A DNA stretch of 64,000 nucleotides from Mesorhizobium_G sp050247155 (GTDB lineage: Bacteria > Pseudomonadota > Alphaproteobacteria > Rhizobiales > Rhizobiaceae), in assembly GCA_050247155.1 (NCBI GenBank), contig JBFWUS010000008.1, forward strand, positions 1 through 64,000, read 5' to 3'. Below the pieces are notes generated by a model that ran no database searches, was not told the DNA's origin, and was given only the letters and a program-made list of their open reading frames with translations. Numbering within the stretch: position 1 is the first letter of the stretch; the number at the start of each line of letters is the position of its first letter. The translations under genes were made by a program, and so were the position numbers. This document shows positions 57,096 through 64,000 of the stretch, in pieces.

Positions 57096-59165
57096 ATGAA
57101 AAAACTCGCTGCGATCGCCGCCTTGTCGACATCGGTGCTTGGCCTGTCGGCTGGCGCATCCTTTGCCGACTACACGCTGAACATTCTGCACATCAACGAC
57201 TGGCACAGCCGCATCGAGTCGAACAACAAGTTCGAATCGACTTGCTCTGCCGAGGAAGAAGGCAAGGGCGAATGTTTCGGCGGCGCGGCGCGCCTGATCA
57301 CGGCCATCAAGCAGGAGCGCGACAAACTCAAGGACCAGAATGTCGTTCTGCTCTCGGCCGGCGACAATTTCCAGGGCTCGCTGTTCTACACGACCTACAA
57401 GGGCAAGGCCGAGGGCGAGTTCCTGAACCAGATGGGCTTCGACGCCATGGCGCTCGGCAACCACGAGTTTGACGATGGCGAGGAAGCGCTGGTTCCCTTC
57501 ATCGACCAGGCAAAATTCCCGATCCTCGGCGTCAACATCAAGCCGAACAACCAGTCAAAGGCCAACGGCAAGATCAAGCCTTCGGTTGTGATTGAGGTTG
57601 GTGGGGAGAAGATCGGCATCGTCGGCGCGGTGACTACCGAAACGCCGGAAGTCGCCTCGCCCGGCCCGAACATCGCCATCGAGGACGACGTCGCAAACAT
57701 CACGGCTGAGGTGAAAAAACTGTCGTCGGAAGGCGTCAGCAAGATCATTGCGCTGACTCATATCGGCTACCCGCGCGAAATGGAGATGATCGCCAAGATT
57801 CCGGGCGTTGATGTGGTCGTCGGCGGGCACTCGCACACCCTTCTGTCGAACAAACCCGAAGACAAGGCTGCCGGCCCGTATCCGACCTGGGTCGACAACC
57901 CTCTGGGTTACAAGGTGCCGGTGGTTCAGGCCGCCTCCTACTCGAAAGTGCTTGGCGAGCTCAACGTGACGTTCAACGACGTTGGGATCGTCAAAGAGGC
58001 GAAGGGCGATCCGCTCTGGCTCGACAAGTCGATCACGCCCGATCCGGACGTTCTGAAGCGGATTGCCGAACTCGGTGCGCCTATCGAGGATCTGAAGAAG
58101 AAGGAAGTCGGCGAAACGACCGGGCCGATCGACGGAAGCAGGGACAATTGCCGCGCCAAGGAATGCGAGATGGGCAATCTCGTGTCCGACGCCGTCCTTG
58201 ATCGCGTCAAGGGCCAGGGCGTCACCATGGCGTTCACCAATGGCGGCGGCCTGCGTGCCTCGATCGACCAGGGCGTCGTGACGATGGGCGAAGTGCTGAC
58301 GGTGCTGCCGTTCCAGAACACCATCGCCACCTTCCAGATCAAGGGCGAGGACGCGGTGGCGGCGCTTGAGAACGGCGCGAGCAAGATGGAAGAGGGCGCG
58401 GGCCGTTTCGCGCAGGTGGCCGGTTTGAAGTATTCCGTGGACGGCACCAAACCAGCCGGCAGCCGCATCTCGGACGTTCAGGTGATGGACGGCGACAAGT
58501 GGGTTCCGATCGACCCGGCAAAAACCTACACCGCCGCAGCCAACAACTATACGCGCGGCGGCGGCGACGGCTACAAGGTGTTCGCCGAGAAGGCGACAAA
58601 CGTCTATGACTTTGGGCCGGGACTGGAGCAGACGGTTGCGGACTATCTGACCGCCAACCGACCATATAAGCCTTATCTCGACGGCCGTATCACGGTCATT
58701 GCTGCAGCGCCGAAGGCGGAAGCCCCGCCAGCGGCAGCCGCGCCTGCTGCTCCGGCAAAACCAGCCGAGCCGGCAAAGCCTGCCGATACGGCGGCGGCTC
58801 CGGCGGCGCCTGCCGCCCCCGCAGCCCCGGCTGCCGATGCGGCAACCCCACCACCGCCCGCCGGCTCCAACGACATCGCCAATACGCCGCCGGCGGTTGC
58901 GCCGCCGGCTGATGTCGCGGCTGCCCCTGCTCCGGCAGCACCAGCGACCCCGCCGGCAACGACCGAACCGGCTCCCGCTGCGACACCGCCCGCCGCCGGC
59001 GGCACGCAGGACTATGTAATCGCCAAGGGCGACACCTATTGGGCGCTGGCCGAAAAATTCCTTGGAGACCCCTTCAAATGGACCGAAATTCAGGCCGCGA
59101 ACCCGGACTATAAGCCGGAAGACTTGCCAATCGGCGGCGCGTTGAAGATCCCGGCGAAGAGCTGA
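57096..59165 (+). CDS. UshA-type 5'-nucleotidase with C-terminal LysM domain
   Basis: Periplasmic metallophosphoesterase releasing nucleosides and phosphate from nucleotides, 689 residues. Signal peptide ends at Ala24. The metal-binding domain shows DWHSR (Asp35, His37), SAGDNFQGS, GNHEFDDGEEAL, and VVVGGHSHTLL. The 5'-nucleotidase C-domain follows (GNLVSDAVLDRV, AFTNGGGLRASI, VLPFQNTI, NNYTRGGGDGY). After about residue 550 there is an 80-residue Pro/Ala linker and a LysM domain (DYVIAKGDTYWALAEKFLGD ... LPIGGALKIP), which should anchor the enzyme to peptidoglycan. LysM on a 5'-nucleotidase is not common. Starts ATG 57096. Confidence 0.9.
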   Translation: MKKLAAIAALSTSVLGLSAGASFADYTLNILHINDWHSRIESNNKFESTCSAEEEGKGECFGGAARLITAIKQERDKLKDQNVVLLSAGDNFQGSLFYTTYKGKAEGEFLNQMGFDAMALGNHEFDDGEEALVPFIDQAKFPILGVNIKPNNQSKANGKIKPSVVIEVGGEKIGIVGAVTTETPEVASPGPNIAIEDDVANITAEVKKLSSEGVSKIIALTHIGYPREMEMIAKIPGVDVVVGGHSHTLLSNKPEDKAAGPYPTWVDNPLGYKVPVVQAASYSKVLGELNVTFNDVGIVKEAKGDPLWLDKSITPDPDVLKRIAELGAPIEDLKKKEVGETTGPIDGSRDNCRAKECEMGNLVSDAVLDRVKGQGVTMAFTNGGGLRASIDQGVVTMGEVLTVLPFQNTIATFQIKGEDAVAALENGASKMEEGAGRFAQVAGLKYSVDGTKPAGSRISDVQVMDGDKWVPIDPAKTYTAAANNYTRGGGDGYKVFAEKATNVYDFGPGLEQTVADYLTANRPYKPYLDGRITVIAAAPKAEAPPAAAAPAAPAKPAEPAKPADTAAAPAAPAAPAAPAADAATPPPPAGSNDIANTPPAVAPPADVAAAPAPAAPATPPATTEPAPAATPPAAGGTQDYVIAKGDTYWALAEKFLGDPFKWTEIQAANPDYKPEDLPIGGALKIPAKS

Positions 59166-59202
59166 GATTAACAAGCCGCAACGACGCGACCTCGACAGAA
59201 AG

Positions 59203-59231
59203 GACCGCTCGGCTCGCCGGGCGGTCTTTTT
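59203..59231 (+). terminator. Terminator after 5'-nucleotidase gene
   Basis: GACCGCTCGG and CCGGGCGGTC pair as a 10-bp stem (one G-T pair) with a CTCG loop, followed by five T residues, 37 bases after the stop codon. Confidence 0.88.
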
Positions 59232-59305
59232 CATGCCGGCATCAGGTCAGGCTGCGACGGCTCGCACCCTTGTCGGCTTTCAATGCACAGTGCACAAACC
59301 GGCAC

Positions 59306-60349
59306 ATGGATAAGACAGCCCAAGCGCCATCTGCGTTGCCAAACGGCCATCCGGCGATCCCAGACCGGAAAATCGGCGTTCTGCTAGTGAACCTGGGAAC
59401 GCCCGACGGCACCGACTACTGGTCGATGTGGCGCTATCTGCGCGAGTTCCTGTCGGACCCGCGCGTCATCGAACTCAACAAGGCGATCTGGTATCCGATC
59501 CTCTATGGCCTCGTGCTAACGACGCGACCGCAGAAGTCTGGCAAGAACTACGAGAAAATCTGGAACCGCGAGAAAAACGAGTCTCCCCTGCGCACCATCA
59601 CGCGGGCGCAGAGCGAGGCGTTGGCGGACATCTTCAAAGACGAGCCGAACGTCGTTGTCGACTGGGCGATGCGTTATGGCAATCCCTCGACCAAGAGCGT
59701 GGTCGAACGTATGGTCGCGCAGGGCGTCGACCGGCTGCTGACGGTGCCGCTCTACCCGCAATATTCGGCCACGACGACGGCGACGGCCAACGACAAGCTG
59801 TTCCGCGCGCTGATGGATATCCGGCATGCCCCGGCGGTGCGCTCGGTGCCGCCCTATTATGACGATCCAGTCTATATCGACGCGCTGGCGAACTCGATCA
59901 AAGCGCATCTGGCGACCCTGGAGTTCGAGCCCGAGATCGTGCTCGCCTCCTATCACGGCATCCCAAAGCTCTATTTCGAGAAGGGCGACCCCTATCACTG
60001 CCACTGCCAGAAGACGACGCGGCTGCTGAGGGAGAAACTTGGATGGGATGAAAGGCGGTTGATGACCACCTTCCAGTCACGCTTTGGCGCTCAGGAGTGG
60101 CTTCAGCCCTACACGGACAAGACCGTCGAAAAGCTGGCAAAAGAAGGGGTTAAGTCAATCGCCATTGTCAACCCCGGCTTCTCCGCCGACTGCATTGAAA
60201 CGCTGGAGGAAATCGCCGGCGAGGCGGGCGAAATCTTCCATCACAATGGCGGCAAGAATTTTGCCCACATCCCCTGCCTCAACGACAGTCCCGACGGCAT
60301 GAGCGTGATCGAGACGTTGGTCAGGCGCGAATTGTCGGGATGGCTGTAG
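59306..60349 (+). CDS. hemH: Ferrochelatase
   Basis: Inserts ferrous iron into protoporphyrin IX to make heme, 347 residues from ATG 59306 (an in-frame TTG at 59270 is a weaker alternative). Hallmarks: VLLVNLGTPDGTDYWSMW, LYPQYSATTTAT, ASYHGIPKLYFEKGDPYHCH with catalytic His217, and NPGFSADCIETLEEI with the conserved Glu. No other heme gene is adjacent. Confidence 0.95.
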   Translation: MDKTAQAPSALPNGHPAIPDRKIGVLLVNLGTPDGTDYWSMWRYLREFLSDPRVIELNKAIWYPILYGLVLTTRPQKSGKNYEKIWNREKNESPLRTITRAQSEALADIFKDEPNVVVDWAMRYGNPSTKSVVERMVAQGVDRLLTVPLYPQYSATTTATANDKLFRALMDIRHAPAVRSVPPYYDDPVYIDALANSIKAHLATLEFEPEIVLASYHGIPKLYFEKGDPYHCHCQKTTRLLREKLGWDERRLMTTFQSRFGAQEWLQPYTDKTVEKLAKEGVKSIAIVNPGFSADCIETLEEIAGEAGEIFHHNGGKNFAHIPCLNDSPDGMSVIETLVRRELSGWL

Positions 60350-60617
60350 GCGTTTGGAGCCCCGACAAGCCAGGCGTCCCCACATTTCTGCCTTTCTTTT
60401 CTCCTGCCCAACCCGCTGGGTGGCGTCCGGTGGTTGCGAAGCCTTTGTTTTCCCGGCACAATCCGACGCTGACTCTAATTCCGCCCGCTATGTCGTATTT
60501 GGTAGCGCCCGGACATTCAAAGGCCGACACTTCCAAAGTCGCCCGTGACTGAAAAGGCAATCGGGCGCTTGGAAGAGCCCATCTGCGCTTTCGCCCCATT
60601 CATGGGAGTGAAAGACC

Positions 60618-60827
60618 ATGTTTCATAGCATAGTTGCCGATTCAGACCAGCTCTCGATGCTGACCAAGGTGCTGAACGAGTTCTGCTCCGCCAACGGCAT
60701 TTCCGAGGCCTTTGACCGCGACAATGTCGCCTACCGGCTGATGCAGATTTTCGGCCAGGGCGCCCATACCGAAGCCTCGTTGATGGCTGGGCTGCGCGGG
60801 GAAATTTTCGTCGCAACCGCCGCCTGA
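60618..60827 (+). CDS. Conserved small protein, function unknown
   Basis: 69 residues: MFHSIVADSDQLSMLTKVLN followed by FCSANGISEAFDRDNVAYRL and a short acidic helix. GGGAG lies upstream of the ATG. It is amphipathic and lacks a signal peptide. I think proteins like this are found in other Rhizobiales, but I cannot name a family. The 268-base gap before it, from 60350, shows nothing else convincing. Confidence 0.6.
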   Translation: MFHSIVADSDQLSMLTKVLNEFCSANGISEAFDRDNVAYRLMQIFGQGAHTEASLMAGLRGEIFVATAA

Positions 60828-60907
60828 TGGGGTGAAGGCCACCGTTGGCGAAGGTGGTCTTCTTCATGCGCTCCAGCGTTCGAGTTGTGGCGTGTCATCT
60901 TGCCGAC

Positions 60908-60924
60908 TTATCAAAAATTGATAA
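60908..60924. promoter_or_regulatory. Perfect palindrome upstream of parDE
   Basis: TTATCAA and TTGATAA are a perfect 7-3-7 inverted repeat 15 bases before the antitoxin ATG, overlapping the expected ribosome or -10 region. Likely the ParD autorepression site. Confidence 0.6.
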
Positions 60925-60938
60925 ATTCCGGTGAAAGG

Positions 60939-61208
60939 ATGACCGCCATGCCATCAAGCTACAATGTGGGCAGCCGCTACGAAGCGCTGATCAAGGACCT
61001 TGTCGACAGCGGGCGCTATGCCAGCGCCAGCGAGGTGGTGCGCGACGCCCTGCGCTTGATCGAGGAACGCGAGGAGCACCGGCAGGTGAAGCTCGCAGCC
61101 TTACGGCAGGCCATCCAAGACGGCATCGACAGCGGGCCTGCTGGACCGTTGAATATCGACCATATCATCGCGGAAGCGAAGGCGGCCAAGCGTGCGCCGC
61201 AGAATTGA
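60939..61208 (+). CDS. parD: ParD-type antitoxin
   Basis: 89 residues, RHH of the ParD type: NVGSRYEALIKDLVDSGRYA then ASEVVRDALRLIEEREEHR, with a toxin-binding tail after it (IDHIIAEAKAAKR). ATG 60939 with GAAAGG upstream; the ATG nine bases later is an alternative. Overlaps parE by 17 bases. Confidence 0.9.
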   Translation: MTAMPSSYNVGSRYEALIKDLVDSGRYASASEVVRDALRLIEEREEHRQVKLAALRQAIQDGIDSGPAGPLNIDHIIAEAKAAKRAPQN

Positions 61209-61500
61209 ACACACTAGACAGTCGCGCGCCGACCTTCTCGATATCTGGTCTTATATCGCCGACTACAGCGAAGTTGCCGCGACTCATACACTTGAACGTA
61301 TAGATAGAGCTATCTCAACATTAGCGGATCAACCTTTCATGGGCCGTGCCCGCCCTGAACTGGGCATCGACATTCGAAGCTTTCCAGTCGGCAACTACCT
61401 GATCTTCTATATCGTCGATGAGGAGCAACTGAATCTGGTTCGCGTGATCGAAGGACATCGAGATCTGAAGGCGCAATTCAGCATCTCTACCGATCAGTAG
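61192..61500 (+). CDS. parE: ParE/RelE-family toxin
   Basis: 102 residues from a GTG: HTRQSRADLLDIWSYIADYS, AISTLADQPFMGRARPELG and FPVGNYLIFYIVDEEQLNLV with the final RVIEGHRD. This is the standard ParE fold; ParE proteins inhibit DNA gyrase. The overlap with parD indicates coupling. Confidence 0.9.
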   Translation: MRRRIEHTRQSRADLLDIWSYIADYSEVAATHTLERIDRAISTLADQPFMGRARPELGIDIRSFPVGNYLIFYIVDEEQLNLVRVIEGHRDLKAQFSISTDQ

Positions 61501-61514
61501 GTCCTGACCTGCCC

Positions 61515-62720
61515 GTGTCCCGCAAACTGGACCTCCGAACCGGCCGCACTGTCTGGCAAGCCTATCGCGCGCCGCGTGTGCCCGTCGCGCCGCTGACACG
61601 CGACATCAAGACCGAAGTGCTCGTCGTCGGCATGGGCATCAGCGGCGCGATGATCGCCGAGATGTTGACGGCCGCCGGCCACGAGGTCGTCATCATTGAC
61701 CGGCGCGGTCCGCTGCTCGGCTCGACCCTCGCGACGACGGCGCTCGTGCAATTCGAGATAGACGCCCCGCTCACCAAGCTCGCGAGGAAGATCGGCCGCG
61801 CAAAAGCGGAACGCGCCTGGCGGCGGTCGCGGCTTTCGCTCTCCAATCTGGCGGAACATATCGATGCGCTCGGCATCAAGTGCGGGGCTGCCCGGCGGGA
61901 TTCGCTCTATCTTGCCGGCGCCGCTCTCGGGCCTTCCGGCCTCAAGAACGAAGCAGCCGCGCGTCGTGCCGCGGGGCTCGGCGCAACCTATCTCCCAAGG
62001 GCGTCGCTCGAGGAGCGTTTCGGCATTGCGCGCCCCGGCGCGATCCTCAGCCACGGCAATCTGGTGCTCGACCCGCGCAAGCTGACAGCCGGCTTGTTGC
62101 TCAAAGCACTGGAACGGAAAGCTCGCGCTTACGCGAAAGTAGAAGCAATCGATGTGAACGATTCAAAAGACTGCGTGATCGTCTCCACCAAGACGGGAGC
62201 GACGATCACCGCGCGTCACGTCATCCTGGCGACCGGCTATGAATTGATGGACGGCGTGCCGGCTGACAATCACCGCGTTATCTCGACCTGGGCCATCGCC
62301 ACCGGACCGCAGAAGCGCGCGCTGTGGCCCGGACAGGTCCATATTTGGGAGGCGTCCGATCCCTATCTATACATGCGCACGACGCGCGATGGGCGCGTCA
62401 TTGCCGGCGGCGAGGACGAGGATTTTGTCGATGAGGACAAGCGCGACGCCTTGCTTGCGACCAAGACGCGACGCATCAGCGCAAAGGTCAAAGTGCTCTT
62501 TCCGCAACTCGACACGGACCCCGCCTTTGCGTGGGCCGGCTCCTTCGGCACCACGACGACTGGCCTGCCGATCATCGGCCCATTGCCGCGCCGTCCGCGC
62601 GTCTTCGCTGTAATGGGCTATGGCGGCAACGGCATCACCTGGTCGCGCATCGCCGCCGAACTGGTTACGTCGGCGCTGGATGGGCGCGAAGACAGCGAGG
62701 CCGACCTCTTCGCTTTCTAA
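61515..62720 (+). CDS. FAD-dependent oxidoreductase (DAO family)
   Basis: 401 residues. N-terminal FAD motif VLVVGMGISGAMIAEML (about 36-52) with a second fingerprint VIIDRRGP. C-terminal substrate and FAD loop: AWAGSFGTTTTGLPIIGPLPR and VMGYGGNGITWSRIAAEL. This resembles glycine/D-amino acid oxidase and sarcosine oxidase relatives of the DadA/DAO family. GTG start. It follows parE by 14 bases, and may be transcribed with the module. The substrate is unknown. Confidence 0.85.
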   Translation: MSRKLDLRTGRTVWQAYRAPRVPVAPLTRDIKTEVLVVGMGISGAMIAEMLTAAGHEVVIIDRRGPLLGSTLATTALVQFEIDAPLTKLARKIGRAKAERAWRRSRLSLSNLAEHIDALGIKCGAARRDSLYLAGAALGPSGLKNEAAARRAAGLGATYLPRASLEERFGIARPGAILSHGNLVLDPRKLTAGLLLKALERKARAYAKVEAIDVNDSKDCVIVSTKTGATITARHVILATGYELMDGVPADNHRVISTWAIATGPQKRALWPGQVHIWEASDPYLYMRTTRDGRVIAGGEDEDFVDEDKRDALLATKTRRISAKVKVLFPQLDTDPAFAWAGSFGTTTTGLPIIGPLPRRPRVFAVMGYGGNGITWSRIAAELVTSALDGREDSEADLFAF

Positions 62721-62872
62721 ACCCGCCGAATCGCGGTCTATAAGAGCCTTGTTAAGAATATTCGGGGCCTCGGAGGCTCCGGCCCTGCGCACGCATTGTA
62801 ACAGCCTGACACACTTCCTAAGTCGTTTGTGGGCTGGGCGCGGCAAGGGCGCCCGGAAAAAGGGAGCAAATC

Positions 62873-63820
62873 ATGGTCGCCGGCCTCGACGTCATCGTCA
62901 TTGTCCTCGCAATCCTCGTCATTCTGCTGATTTTCGCGGGCATCAAGACGGTGCCGCAGGGCTATAACTACACGGTCGAGCGCTTCGGCCGATACACCAA
63001 GACGCTGGCCCCCGGCCTCAACCTGATCGTTCCGTTCATCGACCGCATCGGCGCCAAGATGAACATGATGGAACAGGTGCTCGACGTTCCGACACAAGAG
63101 GTCATCACGAAGGACAACGCCATCGTCTCGGTCGACGGCGTGGCCTTCTATCAGGTGCTGAACGCGCCGCAGGCCGCCTATCAGGTAGCGGGACTACAGA
63201 ACGCGATCCTCAACCTGACGATGACCAACATTCGTACTGTCATGGGCTCGATGGATCTGGACGAACTGCTGTCGAACCGCGATGCGATCAACGAGCGGCT
63301 GCTGCGTGTCGTCGACGAGGCGGCGCATCCCTGGGGCATCAAGGTTACGCGCGTCGAGATCAAGGACATCAATCCGCCGGCCAATCTGGTCGAATCGATG
63401 GCCCGCCAGATGATGGCCGAGCGCAACAAGCGCGCCCAAATTCTTGAGGCAGAAGGCCTGAAGGCCGCTCAGGTGCTGGAAGCCGAAGGCCGCCGCGAGG
63501 CTGCCTTCCGCGATGCCGAGGCGCGCGAGCGCGCGGCGGAAGCCGAAGCCAAGGCGACAACGGTCGTGTCCGAGGCAATCGCCAAGGGCGACGTACAGGC
63601 AATCAACTATTTCGTTGCGCAGAAATACACCGAGGCGCTGACGCAGATCGGCTCCGCCAACAATTCGAAGATCGTGTTGATGCCGATCGAGGCGGCTTCG
63701 CTGATCGGGTCGCTGGGCGGTATCGGCGCGATTGCGCAAGAAGTCTTCCGCGAAGGTGGCACGGCCGGCGCACAGCGCATTGCCGCCCGCCCGCCACGCA
63801 CGGGCCCGACGCAAGGTTGA
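62873..63820 (+). CDS. qmcA: SPFH/Band 7 membrane protein (QmcA-like)
   Basis: 315 residues: N-terminal membrane helix (about 5-25), SPFH domain from GYNYTVERFGRYTKTL to about 190, and a C-terminal coiled-coil of repeated Ala/Glu (EAEGLKAAQVLEAEGRREAA). Proteins like this organise membrane microdomains and partner with NfeD proteases; the next gene is NfeD, 24 bases downstream. ATG has GGGAGC upstream. Confidence 0.92.
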   Translation: MVAGLDVIVIVLAILVILLIFAGIKTVPQGYNYTVERFGRYTKTLAPGLNLIVPFIDRIGAKMNMMEQVLDVPTQEVITKDNAIVSVDGVAFYQVLNAPQAAYQVAGLQNAILNLTMTNIRTVMGSMDLDELLSNRDAINERLLRVVDEAAHPWGIKVTRVEIKDINPPANLVESMARQMMAERNKRAQILEAEGLKAAQVLEAEGRREAAFRDAEARERAAEAEAKATTVVSEAIAKGDVQAINYFVAQKYTEALTQIGSANNSKIVLMPIEAASLIGSLGGIGAIAQEVFREGGTAGAQRIAARPPRTGPTQG

Positions 63821-63844
63821 TCTTCTCGAAGCGAGGTTGATCAG

Positions 63845-64000
63845 ATGTTTGAGCGCATCTTCACCGAACTCGGGCCCTGGAACTGGATGGTTCTGGGCCT
63901 CATACTCTTGATTTTCGAGGTTCTCGCGCCGGGCGTTTTCCTGCTGTGGATCGGCATAGCGGCGCTGATTGTCGGCGCAATCACGCTGGCGCTCTGGAAC
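63845..64000 (+). CDS. NfeD family membrane protein, N-terminal part
   Basis: Cut by the window end; 52 codons are visible. The start MFERIFTELGPWNWMVLGLI is followed by IFEVLAPGVFLLWIGIAALIVGA, the canonical NfeD membrane segment. Paired with the SPFH gene 24 bases upstream, as in most proteobacteria. The OB-fold C-domain lies beyond the edge. Confidence 0.85.
   Translation, partial: MFERIFTELGPWNWMVLGLILLIFEVLAPGVFLLWIGIAALIVGAITLALWN

Noticed and set aside
57555..59234. A 559-codon minus-strand open frame opposite the 5'-nucleotidase gene
   Set aside because: It is antisense to a well-supported enzyme, is Arg/Gly-rich without motifs, and has no ribosome site.

Overview
The window is a 64-kb stretch of GC-rich chromosome from an alphaproteobacterium, most likely a member of the Hyphomicrobiales (Rhizobiales) in the Phyllobacteriaceae/Mesorhizobium-Brucella neighbourhood. 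The grounds are a Brucella Omp10-type lipoprotein, a degenerate rhizobial-type peptide deformylase-like protein, a speF-type leader before an alanine-racemase-fold ornithine/lysine decarboxylase, homospermidine synthase, and several families of GC-rich palindromic repeats typical of this order. No rRNA, tRNA, transposase, CRISPR array or prophage module was seen. Genus assignment is inference.

Layout. 1-5.3 kb: the start of a purine permease (cut by the window edge), divergent from an iron-siderophore uptake operon (TonB-dependent receptor, PepSY membrane protein, small anchored protein of unknown function). 5.3-10 kb: L-lactate dehydrogenase, a 179-bp palindromic repeat, SRPBCC, YciI and SCP2 proteins, and an M20 peptidase. 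10-14 kb: a GNAT acetyltransferase, ornithine/lysine decarboxylase with a ~420-nt structured leader, and a divergent amidase. 14-18 kb: a LysR regulator and a DUF1007 / NicO metal exporter / DUF1007 cluster. 18-24 kb: an epimerase, zinc CDF exporter, acetyltransferases, an aminotransferase, VapBC and a MarR-GNAT fusion. 24-30 kb: SDR, DUF533, TrhO, muramidase, KDPG aldolase and the mobile mystery A/B (HTH/Fic) pair. 30-38 kb: DUF882 peptidase, an NtrC-type regulator, oligopeptidase F, an OmpA-like protein and its HHH partner. 38-44.6 kb: PabB/PabC, an RHH/ParE module, DUF3445, ECF41 sigma with its CMD partner, and an L,D-transpeptidase-like protein. 44.7-51 kb: IlvD, TadE/TadG, homospermidine synthase and Omp10. 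51-57 kb: metallopeptidase, EEP phosphatase, MarR with two GSTs, an adenylating enzyme and a DUF1778/GNAT module. 57-64 kb: 5'-nucleotidase with LysM, ferrochelatase, ParDE, an FAD oxidoreductase and SPFH/NfeD.

Genes that work together: decarboxylase (putrescine/cadaverine supply) with homospermidine synthase; PabB and PabC in p-aminobenzoate synthesis; ECF41 sigma with its CMD gene and a textbook ECF41 promoter; MarR with the GST pair and a two-operator divergent promoter; NicO with two DUF1007 proteins. There are five toxin-antitoxin-like pairs.

The most striking signal is a set of long near-perfect palindromes. Several lie inside genes and are translated in frame (GNAT near 10.8 kb, amidase near 13.3 kb, NicO near 16.7 kb), much as palindromic elements are in Rickettsia proteins.
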